Assembly (NCBI GenBank): GCA_016710165.1
Contig: JADJLJ010000002.1
Span: forward strand, 186,001-250,000
Length of the DNA stretch: 64,000 nt
Direction of reading: 5' to 3'
Source: Chitinophagaceae bacterium
Lineage (GTDB): Bacteria > Bacteroidota > Bacteroidia > Chitinophagales > Chitinophagaceae
Shown: piece by piece, positions 52,018-60,340 of the stretch
Layout of the letters: every line of letters starts with the position of its first letter
Numbering within the stretch: the first letter of the stretch is position 1
The notes under the pieces: generated by a model
The model's database searches: none
The model's input: only the letters and a program-made list of their open reading frames with translations
What the model was told of the DNA's origin: nothing
Program-made: the position numbers and the translations under genes

Positions 52018-52632
52018 CTATTTTTTAGTTGCTTCTTTTATCAGCAGGTCAGCGGGTTGGTATCGTTTATCTGCCAGGTATAATTTTTCAAGTAAGGCTA
52101 AAATATTTCCTTTGCCGATGGAAGCAGCCCACTCAAATGGTCCATGCGGATAATTGGTGCCAAGTTTCATGGCGGTGTCGATCTCCTCTCTTGTGCTTAC
52201 TTCATCTGAAACGGCCAGGTATGCCTCATTCACGATCATGGCAATGATCCTTGCCGAGATGAATCCGGGCTCATCCGCTACAACATGTAAACGTATATTC
52301 AGGGTTTCAAAAACAGCTTTTATGTGCCCGTCAACTTTACCGGAAATTTCCCAGGCAGGCCTTTGTAAAAAACCAGGCCAGCCATTTATCCGTAAAACAT
52401 TTTCCGGGGCATTGGATTCGCCCAGTGTTTCAACAACCGAATTGACGATGACGGGTTTTCCCGGTATGCTGTGACCGGCCGGGAGACGGTTGCCTGTTAA
52501 ATTAAAAAAAGCATCCGCAGATGGATGGTTAACGAATTCACTGCTGTCATTTACCCGCCGCCACTCAACCTGGGGTCTTGTCCGAACCAACTCTTCCCAT
52601 TGTCCATCCGGGGCAGCAACAACGATTTGCAT
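52018..52632 (-). CDS. Truncated/degenerate 3-hydroxyacyl-CoA dehydrogenase-like protein
   Basis: 204 aa. The C-terminal two-thirds resembles the helical domain of 3HCDH: DEPGFISARIIAMIVNEAYLA (about 120-140) and GTNYPHGPFEWAASIG. The N-terminal part is short, with no GxGxxG NAD loop (it begins MQIVVAAPDGQWEELV), so it probably does not bind NAD in the usual way and may not be a dehydrogenase. The coupling to tsaB is tight. I cannot say whether it has an activity; a structural or CoA-binding role is only possible. Confidence 0.8.
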   Translation of the reverse strand: MQIVVAAPDGQWEELVRTRPQVEWRRVNDSSEFVNHPSADAFFNLTGNRLPAGHSIPGKPVIVNSVVETLGESNAPENVLRINGWPGFLQRPAWEISGKVDGHIKAVFETLNIRLHVVADEPGFISARIIAMIVNEAYLAVSDEVSTREEIDTAMKLGTNYPHGPFEWAASIGKGNILALLEKLYLADKRYQPADLLIKEATKK

Positions 52633-52668
52633 GATATTTTTTTACAAAAATAGGTGGTTGAGAAAAGA

Positions 52669-52676
52669 TATATTTG
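52669..52676 (+). promoter_or_regulatory. -7 box (TATATTTG) of ridA
   Basis: TATATTTG ends 24 nt before the ridA ATG at 52700. Confidence 0.45.
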
Positions 52677-52699
52677 CAATTCTGAAAATAAACCTGAAT

Positions 52700-53077
52700 A
52701 TGAAAAAAATAATCAATACCCCCGATGCACCTGCTCCCATTGGCCCCTATAACCAGGCTGTTCAAACAGGCGATATGCTGTTCATCTCCGGGCAAATTGC
52801 ATTGATACCGGGAACCGGCGAAATGGCAAATGCCGATATATCGGCAGAAACACAGCAGGTGATGAAGAACCTTCAGGCCATTCTTACTGCTGCCGGCATG
52901 CATTTTGGGAATGTGGTTAAAACAACCATTTTTCTGAGTGATATGGGTTTGTTTGCTTCAGTAAATGAGATTTACGGCAGCTATTTTGAATCAGACTTTC
53001 CGGCAAGGGAAACGGTTGCCGTAAAAGGCTTACCCAAAAATGTGAATGTAGAAATCAGTATGATCGCCTCCCAATGA
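52700..53077 (+). CDS. ridA: RidA family enamine/imine deaminase
   Basis: 125 aa from ATG 52700 (MKKIINTPDAPAPIGPYNQA). It holds the family blocks PAPIGPYNQAV, LFISGQIALIPGTGEM, VVKTTIFLSDMG and the C-terminal signature FPARETVAVKGLPKNVNVEI with the Arg that orients substrates. RidA hydrolyses reactive 2-aminoacrylate and other enamines to protect PLP enzymes. Its TGA overlaps the ATG of the next gene (ATGA), so the two are coupled. A longer in-frame start at 52490 runs over the opposing gene and is rejected. Confidence 0.94.
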   Translation: MKKIINTPDAPAPIGPYNQAVQTGDMLFISGQIALIPGTGEMANADISAETQQVMKNLQAILTAAGMHFGNVVKTTIFLSDMGLFASVNEIYGSYFESDFPARETVAVKGLPKNVNVEISMIASQ

Positions 53078-54006
53078 GTACGGAAAAAATAATAATCATC
53101 ACAGCAAGGGTTCACCAGTCTCTTATTGATACTTTCCAGCAGAAGGGCTATACCGTTCTTTATCTCCCGCTTATCCGTTATGATGAATTGCTGCAAATGG
53201 CCCCGCAGGCAGAGGGCCTGATTGTAACAACAAGGATCGGTATTGACAGGAAGATACTGGATGCAGCAATCCGTCTTAAATGGATCGGGCGAACGGGCAG
53301 CGGGATGGAATTGATCGATGTAGCCTATGCCGAAAGCAAGGGGATCCGCTGCATAAGCAGCCCGGAGGGGAACCGGAATGCAGTGGCTGAACATGCATTG
53401 GGCATGTTGCTGAGCCTGCTGCACCGGATATGCAGCAGCTACGGGGAGATCAAACAGGGTAAATGGATCCGGGATGAGAACAGGGGCACCGAGTTAACCG
53501 GTAAAACAGTAGGAATAATCGGGTATGGTAATACCGGAAGTTCTTTTGCTGCACTCCTGTCCTCTTTTAATGTAACGGTGCTGGCATACGATAAATACAA
53601 ATTTGATTTCGGGACCGGCTATATAAAGGAAGCCAATATGGAACAGATCTGCCGTTATGCGGATGTGATCAGTTTTCACCTTCCGCTGACGGATGAAACA
53701 ACGTACATGGCCGATGAAGGTTTTTTCAATGCCCTGCAGCAAAAACCATATATCCTTAATACGTCCAGGGGACATGTTATAAAAACCCCTGCTTTGATCG
53801 GAGCACTTCGCCGATCGGATATTGCCGGTGCTGCATTGGATGTGCTGGAAAATGAGAAACTGGATACACTTAGTTCCCAACAGCAGGAGGAGATGAATTT
53901 CCTTACCAGTCAGCCCAATGTACTGCTTACGCCGCATATTGCCGGTTATTCAGCAGAGGCTTTCTATAAGATGGGCCAGGTTCTTATAGAAAAGCTTGGA
54001 ATATAA
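53074..54006 (+). CDS. D-isomer-specific 2-hydroxyacid dehydrogenase
   Basis: 310 aa. The NAD loop GKTVGIIGYGNTGSSFA is at about 142-158. Catalytic residues fit: Arg in LNTSRGHVIKT (about 229), Glu in LDVLENEKL and His in LLTPHIAGYS (about 291). N- and C-terminal halves form the substrate domain. It reduces a 2-keto acid such as phosphoglycerate, pyruvate or glyoxylate type; the substrate cannot be assigned without serA or similar context. It is translationally coupled to ridA. Confidence 0.9.
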   Translation: MSTEKIIIITARVHQSLIDTFQQKGYTVLYLPLIRYDELLQMAPQAEGLIVTTRIGIDRKILDAAIRLKWIGRTGSGMELIDVAYAESKGIRCISSPEGNRNAVAEHALGMLLSLLHRICSSYGEIKQGKWIRDENRGTELTGKTVGIIGYGNTGSSFAALLSSFNVTVLAYDKYKFDFGTGYIKEANMEQICRYADVISFHLPLTDETTYMADEGFFNALQQKPYILNTSRGHVIKTPALIGALRRSDIAGAALDVLENEKLDTLSSQQQEEMNFLTSQPNVLLTPHIAGYSAEAFYKMGQVLIEKLGI

Positions 54007-54015
54007 AAATTTTAC

Positions 54016-54023
54016 TACTTTTG
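54016..54023 (+). promoter_or_regulatory. -7 box (TACTTTTG) of greA
   Basis: TACTTTTG lies 10 bp after the previous stop and predicts a transcript start near 54029, just before the terminator-like hairpin. Confidence 0.5.
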
Positions 54024-54034
54024 TAATACACGTG

Positions 54035-54071
54035 CAACGCCTTAGTATACCTGGGGCGTTGTATTTTTTTT
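54035..54071 (+). terminator. Terminator-like hairpin in the greA leader
   Basis: CAACGCC (54035-54041) pairs with GGCGTTG (54055-54061), loop 13 nt, followed by TA and eight T (54064-54071). It is a textbook rho-independent shape, yet it stands between the predicted greA promoter and the ATG at 54092, so it may serve the gene before it or attenuate greA. Confidence 0.8.
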
Positions 54072-54091
54072 GTTTATCTAAATTGAATGTT

Positions 54092-54565
54092 ATGAGTGGC
54101 ACCAATTATGTAACGGCAGAAACGTTTGAAAGGTTAAAAACAGAACTGCAGCATTTGAAAGCGGTTGACAGGCCTGCTGCCAGCCATGCCATAGCGGAGG
54201 CCAGGGAAAAGGGTGATCTGAAAGAGAACGCGGAATACGATGCGGCCAAAGAAGCACAGGGAATGCTGGAAGCTAAAATCAAGCACCTGGAAGGCGTTAT
54301 TGCCAATGCCCGGATACTGGATGAAAAAAATATTGATACCAGCAAGGTTTCCATACTCACCAACGTAACCCTCACCAACCTTAATACAAAAAAGAAGGTC
54401 ACGTATAAGATCGTATCCGAAAATGAGGCCGATCTTAAACAGGGAAAAATATCTGTGACATCTCCTATCGGAAAGGCCCTGCTTGGAAAAGTGGTGGGGG
54501 AGACCGTAGATGTGCAGGTGCCAGCCGGCGTCCTTAAATTCCAGGTAGAGCGCATTGACCTGTGA
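54092..54565 (+). CDS. greA: Transcription elongation factor GreA
   Basis: 157 aa from ATG 54092 (MSGTNYVTAETFERLKTELQ); the frame opens upstream but that part lies in the leader hairpin. The N-terminal coiled coil ends with the acidic tip GDLKENAEYDAAKEAQ (about 44-59), whose Asp and Glu hold the catalytic Mg2+ in backtracked RNA polymerase. The C-terminal FKBP-like domain ends with SPIGKALLGKVVGETVDV. GreA stimulates RNA polymerase to cut backtracked RNA. The terminator after it is at 54586-54616. Confidence 0.95.
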   Translation: MSGTNYVTAETFERLKTELQHLKAVDRPAASHAIAEAREKGDLKENAEYDAAKEAQGMLEAKIKHLEGVIANARILDEKNIDTSKVSILTNVTLTNLNTKKKVTYKIVSENEADLKQGKISVTSPIGKALLGKVVGETVDVQVPAGVLKFQVERIDL

Positions 54566-54585
54566 TTTTTAAAATACTTTTTCAG

Positions 54586-54616
54586 CCCATCTGCTAACCG
54601 GCCGATGGGTTTTTTT
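54586..54616 (+). terminator. Rho-independent terminator after greA
   Basis: CCCATC (54586-54591) and GATGGG (54604-54609) form a 6-bp stem, loop of 12, followed by seven T (54610-54616). It lies 21 bp past the greA stop. Confidence 0.8.
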
Positions 54617-54644
54617 GTGCCGTATCTTTATCAAAACATTTTTT

Positions 54645-55034
54645 ATGACTGTTTTTTCAAAGATCATTGCCGGGCAGATACCTTCTTTCAAAATCGCCGA
54701 AAGTGAAAAGTTCATTGCTTTCCTGGACATTGAGCCACTGGTTACAGGCCATGTGCTGGTGGTACCTAAAACAGAAGTAGATAAAATATTTGATGTGCCG
54801 GATGATTACCTGGCCGAGATGCTGGTTTTTGCAAAACCTGTTGCGCATGCCATTGAAAAGGCTTTTCATTGCAGGCGTTGCGGCATCAGTGTCATCGGGC
54901 TGGAAGTGCCGCATGCACACATGCACCTGGTGCCCATCAATTCATCGAACGACCTGAATTTTACAAGGCCTAAACTTACCTGTTCAGCAGATGATCTGAA
55001 AGCGGCGCAGGAGAAGATACTGGCTGTGCTTTAA
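54645..55034 (+). CDS. HIT-family nucleotide hydrolase
   Basis: 129 aa from ATG 54645 (MTVFSKIIAGQIPSFKIAES). The HIT motif is PHAHMHLVP (about 98-106) and the family start SKIIAGQIPSFKI and EPLVTGHVLVVPK are clear. HIT proteins hydrolyse nucleoside phosphoramidates or dinucleoside polyphosphates in the cytoplasm. Its 3' end overlaps the stop of the response regulator on the other strand by 4 bp. Confidence 0.93.
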   Translation: MTVFSKIIAGQIPSFKIAESEKFIAFLDIEPLVTGHVLVVPKTEVDKIFDVPDDYLAEMLVFAKPVAHAIEKAFHCRRCGISVIGLEVPHAHMHLVPINSSNDLNFTRPKLTCSADDLKAAQEKILAVL

Positions 55035-55717
55035 CTTACCGTAAGCCGGAACCCGACACCGTGTATCGTTTCCAGTACGATACGGGGGTCGGCCTTAAAA
55101 TGTTTACGAAGCTTTGTAATGAACACATCCATGCTCCTGCCTAAGAAATAATCGTCCTTTCCCCACACATTCAGTAAAACTTCTTCCCGTTTTAAGACCT
55201 TGTTCTCATGCCGGGCAAAAAAACGGAGCAGGTCCGATTCTTTCTGCGTGAGGGTGAGCACATCCGTTGGGGTATAGATCTTCAGTTCATTAAAAACAAA
55301 TTTCAGGTTGCCGAGCTGGTATATCTCCACGGTATCGGCCTGCAGCTTTTTGGTACGGCGTAAAAAAACCTCCATCCGCATAATGAGTTCTTCAATGCTG
55401 AATGGCTTTGTTATGTAATCATCGGCGCCGGATTGAAAACCTTTCAGTTTATCTTCCTGCAGGCTTTTGGCCGTTAAGAAAATGATGGGGATCACATCGC
55501 TTTGCTGCCGGATCTTCTTTGCCAGCGAAAAACCATCCCGTACCGGCATGTTGATATCCAGCAGGCAGATGTCGAACTCCTTTTTCTGAAACTGCTGCCA
55601 GGCTGCTTCCCCATCCGGGCAATGCGTTACCTCAAAACCGATGTCCTGGAGAGAATCCTTTATCACAAATCCCAGTGAAAGGTCATCTTCGGCCAATAAT
55701 ACTTTAGCTTTTGCCAT
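55031..55717 (-). CDS. OmpR-family response regulator
   Basis: 228 aa from ATG 55717 (MAKAKVLLAEDDLSLGFV). The receiver has phospho-acceptor Asp in FDICLLDINMPVRDG (about Asp53) and Lys in YITKPFSIEEL. The winged-helix OmpR/PhoB domain (about 135-228) ends SMDVFITKLRKHFKADPRIVLETIHG and GVGFRLTVS. It is downstream of its likely partner kinase with 10 bp between stop and start. This kinase-then-regulator pair resembles RprX-RprY in Bacteroides, but the target is not known here. Confidence 0.93.
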   Translation of the reverse strand: MAKAKVLLAEDDLSLGFVIKDSLQDIGFEVTHCPDGEAAWQQFQKKEFDICLLDINMPVRDGFSLAKKIRQQSDVIPIIFLTAKSLQEDKLKGFQSGADDYITKPFSIEELIMRMEVFLRRTKKLQADTVEIYQLGNLKFVFNELKIYTPTDVLTLTQKESDLLRFFARHENKVLKREEVLLNVWGKDDYFLGRSMDVFITKLRKHFKADPRIVLETIHGVGFRLTVS

Positions 55718-55727
55718 AATGCCTGGT

Positions 55728-56999
55728 TTAGGTACATGGAATAATAATGGTGAACGTGCTTCCTTTTCCCGGTTCACTTTCCAGTTCGATCTTCCCGTTA
55801 TGGGTATCGATCACTTTCTTAACAAAATTCAGGCCGAGCCCGAAACCTTTGCTGGTATGCAGTTCCCCTTCCGTGATCCGGTAAAAGCGGTCGAATATCT
55901 TTTTCTGGTGTTCCTGTGCTATGCCAATGCCGTTATCTGCCACCGATACAACAAGATCCGTTCCCTTCAGCCCGGTGCTTACCTGTATGACGGGGGCGGA
56001 AGCATACTTGATCGCATTTTCTATCAGGTTAATGAAGCAGAGCCTTAAATAGGATCTGTCTGCCTTGACCAGTATCTCGGGGATCGAAAAACTGGTCTTA
56101 ATGACCGCATTCTTTTGTTCTACCAGCGGCTGCAGGTCGTTGATGGCTTCCCGGATCAATGTGTTCACTTCAAAATTCTCTTTCTCAAGCGGTAATGAAC
56201 TCCGGTCGGTGTACGCAATTTCCAGCAGGCGCTGAACCTGTGCCTGCAGGTGGGATGTTTGCTCGCTGATGATGCCGGCATAGTTGCTGAGGCGTTCGGG
56301 TTTTTCAACGATGTTTTTTTGCTGCAGCACATCCGATGCGATCTTAATTACAGCCAGCGGGGTCTTGAATTCATGGGTGAAATTATTTACAAAATCCCTT
56401 TGTGTTTCGTTATAGAATTTCTGCCGGTAGAAATAAAAGACACTGAATCCGAAACCAACCAATACCAGCAGCAGCAATCCCCCGGAAGCGATCCAGAACA
56501 GCATCTGTTTGATGATATATTGTCCCCGGTGAGGAAAAAAAAGGATGATATACGAATAATCTTTTTTGATCAGGGGCAGATCGCTTTCCTTTAAAGCCTC
56601 GTGGTATGCATCCGGCAGGTCAATGTATTTTCCTACTATGTACCTGTTCTGTTCGTGGCTGTAAATAGCAGCCCGGCAATCGGAATACACATCAAAGTCC
56701 GTGAGTTCCCCCTTTAAGTTCACCCAGAGCTTGTCCAGGTCGGGGCTGCAGTCGATCTTCAGTAAATAAACATCGGGGTTGATATTCTCAACCACTTTCT
56801 GCACATTGTCCGACACATCATTCACCAGTTCCATGTCGGCATAAAGGGCACGTATGCTTTTCGATACATTGATGTTGAACTGCTTCTCTTCATACAGATA
56901 AACCTTCTGCAGCCAGATGAGCTGGATGGCAATGATGATGGTAATCAGGACCGTACTGATCAGAATTACCAGCCGCAATGTTCTTGAACGGATGACCAT
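55728..56999 (-). CDS. Membrane sensor histidine kinase (HisKA-HATPase)
   Basis: 423 aa. Two membrane helices (about 10-31 and 162-184) frame a periplasmic sensor of about 130 residues that includes VVENINPDVYLLKIDCSP. The kinase follows: H-box NNFTHEFKTPLAVIK (about 205-219), N-box INLIENAIKYA and G-boxes ADNGIGIA and GFGLGLNFVK. There is no HAMP domain between membrane and kinase. It probably phosphorylates the OmpR-type regulator at 55031. Confidence 0.93.
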   Translation of the reverse strand: MVIRSRTLRLVILISTVLITIIIAIQLIWLQKVYLYEEKQFNINVSKSIRALYADMELVNDVSDNVQKVVENINPDVYLLKIDCSPDLDKLWVNLKGELTDFDVYSDCRAAIYSHEQNRYIVGKYIDLPDAYHEALKESDLPLIKKDYSYIILFFPHRGQYIIKQMLFWIASGGLLLLVLVGFGFSVFYFYRQKFYNETQRDFVNNFTHEFKTPLAVIKIASDVLQQKNIVEKPERLSNYAGIISEQTSHLQAQVQRLLEIAYTDRSSLPLEKENFEVNTLIREAINDLQPLVEQKNAVIKTSFSIPEILVKADRSYLRLCFINLIENAIKYASAPVIQVSTGLKGTDLVVSVADNGIGIAQEHQKKIFDRFYRITEGELHTSKGFGLGLNFVKKVIDTHNGKIELESEPGKGSTFTIIIPCT

Positions 57000-57070
57000 T
57001 GGTTTATACTTACTGCAAAGGTTTTATGAAATGGAGGATAATTTTGTTAAGAACGGGTTAAGCCAGCACC

Positions 57071-57634
57071 TCACTTTTTTATTTTCCCCGGATTCTTTGC
57101 TATAAAATCTTTCCATCCGCTTACTTTGATCCCTTTACCAGGTACCACGGTCTTTTGCTGAAAATGATGACAAACTGCTACTGCCAGTGCGTCTGTGGCA
57201 TCGTAATATTTGGGGTCTTCTTTAAAAGCCAGTATCTGCTGCAGCATTTTCATTACCTGTTCCTTTGCTGCATTGCCGTTACCGGTTATGGATTGCTTTA
57301 CTTTTTTGGGAGAATATTCCGTTACCTCCAGTCCATGACGCATGGCTGCGGCAATGGCTACACCCTGTGCCCTTCCCAATTTCAGCATGCTTTGTACATT
57401 CTTGCCAAAGAAGGGAGCTTCAATGGCAAAGGTATCAGGTTGGTATTTTGTGATCAGTCCGCTTACGGTATTAAAGATCAGTTGCAGTTTTTTATAACTG
57501 TCTTTTATTTTGCCGGGCTGTAATACACCCATCTCCAGCAGCGTTATATGGTTGCCCTGTACTTTCACCAGGCCATAGCCCATGATGATGGTGCCGGGGT
57601 CGATACCCAAAATAATGTTTGTTTTCTTTTCCAA
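57071..57634 (-). CDS. ruvC: Holliday junction resolvase RuvC
   Basis: 187 aa, with catalytic acids in ILGIDPGTIIMGYG (Asp near residue 11), AIEAPFFGKNVQS (Glu near 71) and the C-terminal DATDALAVAVCHH (two Asp near 145 and 148). RuvC cuts four-way junctions made in recombination and repair, with RuvAB. The basic tail extends about 20 residues past the usual end. It is divergent from the flippase-like gene with 34 bp between. Confidence 0.95.
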   Translation of the reverse strand: MEKKTNIILGIDPGTIIMGYGLVKVQGNHITLLEMGVLQPGKIKDSYKKLQLIFNTVSGLITKYQPDTFAIEAPFFGKNVQSMLKLGRAQGVAIAAAMRHGLEVTEYSPKKVKQSITGNGNAAKEQVMKMLQQILAFKEDPKYYDATDALAVAVCHHFQQKTVVPGKGIKVSGWKDFIAKNPGKIKK

Positions 57635-57668
57635 TTACCTGATGAAATAATTAAAGTAACATTGTGTA

Positions 57669-58652
57669 TTGAACAAAAGTATCAAAATATTGCTCAAATG
57701 GATTATTGCCCCTTTGCTGGCATCCTGGTTGTTTTATTCGCTTTACCAGCAGGTGAAGGGCCAGCCCGATATTGACGCATCCATTGCCCTCATCAAAACC
57801 ATGCCCTTTGGCCCGCTGGCCTGGAAATTCTGGTTGGTGATCACCTTTGTGTTTGTAAACTGGGGACTGGAAGCCCGTAAATGGCAATTGCTGATGCATG
57901 CCGTTCAGCCCATGGGCTTTTTTACGGCGTTCAAATCCGTTTTGTGCGGGGTTACGCTTTCGCTGAATACCCCCAACCGGGTAGGCGAATACGGGGGCCG
58001 CATACTTTTTGTGAATGAAGGCAACCGGATAAAAGCAGTCACCCTATCCATTGCAGGCAGTATTGCACAACTCATCATCACCATGCTGATGGGTTGTCTT
58101 GGTTTGACCTGGCTATTATTCACCATGGATGAATCTGCCACACTGATGGGGATCTCATTTTTCTGGCTGCGTATCTTTTTGTACGGCAGTATCTTTGCAA
58201 CGGCCGGTTTCATGATATTTTTTTTCCGGCTTAACTGGCTGGTGCGTTTGCTGGAAAAACTGCCATATGCAGACCGGTTTTCCAAATACATTAACGTTTT
58301 GGAAACGTTTGAAGCAAAAGTTTTGTTAAGGTTGCTTTCCATTTCTCTGTTCCGCTATATTATTTTCGTTTTGCAATACATCTTTATGCTTCAGTTGCTG
58401 CATGTGGAGGAAAATGTGTGGACAGGATTCTGGCTGATCACCGTTATGTTCTGGATATTGGCCATCATCCCATCCTTTGCAGTGGCCGACCTGGGGATAC
58501 GTGGTACGGTGGCAAAAACATTGTTCTTTTACAGCAACAACCTGCTGGGTATATTGACGGTAACATTTGGTATATGGTTTGTAAACCTGTTCATACCTGC
58601 GGTGATCGGCAGTTTATTAATTTTGGGAATCAAAATAAGGAAAGAAAAATGA
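57669..58652 (+). CDS. Lysylphosphatidylglycerol synthase TM region / flippase-like membrane protein
   Basis: 327 aa, start TTG 57669; no ATG is available in frame and a TAA lies four codons upstream. About eight membrane helices span the chain, with NWGLEARKWQLLM, the conserved NTPNRVGEYGGRI loop and FAVADLGIRGTVAKTLF. This is the integral-membrane part of the MprF/AglD2 type (PF03706) without the synthase domain. Such proteins are thought to move lipids across the membrane. It shares an ATGA overlap with the DUF3108 gene that follows, so the two are coupled. Confidence 0.85.
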   Translation: MNKSIKILLKWIIAPLLASWLFYSLYQQVKGQPDIDASIALIKTMPFGPLAWKFWLVITFVFVNWGLEARKWQLLMHAVQPMGFFTAFKSVLCGVTLSLNTPNRVGEYGGRILFVNEGNRIKAVTLSIAGSIAQLIITMLMGCLGLTWLLFTMDESATLMGISFFWLRIFLYGSIFATAGFMIFFFRLNWLVRLLEKLPYADRFSKYINVLETFEAKVLLRLLSISLFRYIIFVLQYIFMLQLLHVEENVWTGFWLITVMFWILAIIPSFAVADLGIRGTVAKTLFFYSNNLLGILTVTFGIWFVNLFIPAVIGSLLILGIKIRKEK

Positions 58653-59449
58653 TGCAATACGCCAAATTGAGTTTACTGGTTACCTGTTTATGTTGCCTGG
58701 GTTTTACACAGGGAGATGAAAAGTTCTGCAATATCCGCAACACCGCCTTTAAAGCCGATGAAGAAGTACGGATGAAGGTCTTTTACAGCACCCTGGGAAT
58801 GTACGTGGGTGCCGGGGAAGCGGTCTTCACTGCCTCATTGGAACGGTTCAATGGAAAACCGGTATACCATTTCACCGGCGATGGCAAGACTTATTCTTTC
58901 TTTGATAATTTCTTTAAAGTAAGGGATAAGTATGAAAGTTATGTGGATACGGCTACCATGCTCCCGTATAAATTTGTACGAAATGTGGATGAGGGAGGAT
59001 ACAAGAAATACAATAATGTAACATTTAATCAAAGCACAAAGACCGCTGTGAGCACCAATGGTGTTTTTAATGTTACCGATTGCATCCAGGATGTGGTAAG
59101 TTCAGTTTATTATGCCCGTAATATTGATTTCAGTAAATACAAGGCCGAGGACAAGATCCCTTTTGATATGTTCCTTGATGATGAGGTGTTTCATCTCTAT
59201 ATCCGCTACATGGGAAAAGAAAAGATCAAGACCAGGTTTGGTAAATTCAATGCCATCAAGATAAAACCCCTGCTGATCAAAGGGACCATTTTTGAGGGGG
59301 GCGAAAAAATGACCGCCTGGTTAAGTGACGATCCCAACCATTTGTTGTTGCGGGTGGAAAGCCCCATAGCCGTGGGCAGCATTAAAGTGGATATGATGTC
59401 GTATAAGAACCTGCGGCACCCGCTCACCTCCCTGATAAGCGTGCGGTAG
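58649..59449 (+). CDS. DUF3108 periplasmic protein
   Basis: 266 aa from ATG 58649 (MMQYAKLSLLVTCLCCLGFTQG); the second ATG at 58652 is also possible. A signal peptide precedes a beta-rich domain: FKADEEVRMKVFYSTLGMYVGAG, GKPVYHFTGDGKTYSFFDNFFKV and FGKFNAIKIKPLLIKGTIFEGG. DUF3108 proteins have a lipocalin-like barrel of unknown role. The coupling to the flippase-like gene suggests a lipid-related task, an inference from context only. A long open frame upstream to 58418 lies inside the previous gene. Confidence 0.88.
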   Translation: MMQYAKLSLLVTCLCCLGFTQGDEKFCNIRNTAFKADEEVRMKVFYSTLGMYVGAGEAVFTASLERFNGKPVYHFTGDGKTYSFFDNFFKVRDKYESYVDTATMLPYKFVRNVDEGGYKKYNNVTFNQSTKTAVSTNGVFNVTDCIQDVVSSVYYARNIDFSKYKAEDKIPFDMFLDDEVFHLYIRYMGKEKIKTRFGKFNAIKIKPLLIKGTIFEGGEKMTAWLSDDPNHLLLRVESPIAVGSIKVDMMSYKNLRHPLTSLISVR

Positions 59450-59451
59450 TT

Positions 59452-60337
59452 TTACAGGTCGCTGAGTTTAAAAACATCTTTTTGCCTGATCCCCTTTTCG
59501 GTCATCTGCAGGTTGCAGCATTCATGCTTAGGGTCGTGCTCAAAGAACAGCACATAATCATTTTCTACAGCTTCCGTAAGGAAAGCTTGCTTTTCATTCA
59601 GCGTGGTGAGGGGGAACATATCGTAACTCATCACATAGGGCAGTGGTATGTGTGCTGCCGAAGGCAACAGGTCGGCCATGTACACCACCGTTCTCCCGTT
59701 GTAATTTATTTTGGGCAGCATCATGGCATCGGTGTGGCCGTTTACAGTATAGAAGGAAAGGCCTTTGATCAGTAGTGAGTCGTGAGTTGTGAGGCGTGGG
59801 ACAGGGCCATCACTCACGGCAGACGATTCACTGCCCAGGTCAAAAAACCGTAACTGCCCGCTTTCCTGTATAGGTAGAATATTTTCCTTTAAAAAACTGG
59901 CCTTTTCCCTGGCATTGGGAGCGGTGGCCCATTTCCAGTGACGTTCGTTACTCCAGTACGTGGCATTCCTGAATGCCGGGACCAATTTATCTCCTTCCCG
60001 TACGATACTTCCCGCAGTGGTCAAAATGCAGGTGGGTCAAAAAAACATCGGTAATATCCTCTTTGCTGAATCCATGAGCAGCAAGCGATTTATCCAGGGA
60101 GTCATCGCCATGCAGGTAATAATGCCCGAAGAATCTGGCATCCTGTTTATCACCCATGCCGTTATCGACCAGGATAAGTTTTCCTTCCTCTTCGATCAAT
60201 AAACAGCGCAATGCCCAGCTGCACATGTTGTTCTCATCGGCCGGGTTCAGTTTGTTCCACATGCTCTTGGGCACCACGCCAAACATGGCGCCGCCGTCTA
60301 ATTTGAAATAACCGGTGTTGATGGTATGAAGTCTCAT
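59452..60337 (-). pseudogene. MBL-fold metallo-hydrolase (AHL lactonase-like), one frameshift
   Basis: Two frames make one protein of about 295 aa from ATG 60337 (MRLHTINTGYFKLDGGAMF). The metal site VFLTHLHFDHCG is at the end of the first frame, which then reads KYRTGRR and stops; the second frame has GSIVREGDKLVPAFRNATYW and continues to a late YVMSYDMFP and FFEHDPKHECC. A change of one base in the G3 run (minus strand, bases 60011-60013) would join them. The family includes lactonases and other hydrolases; the substrate is unknown. It follows the MFS gene with 3 bp between stop and start, so the two form an operon. Confidence 0.85.
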
Positions 60338-60340
60338 TTC

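Noticed and set aside
58418..58648. N-terminal extension of the DUF3108 protein
   Set aside because: It overlaps the membrane-protein gene in another frame; the ATG at 58649 is followed by a signal peptide.
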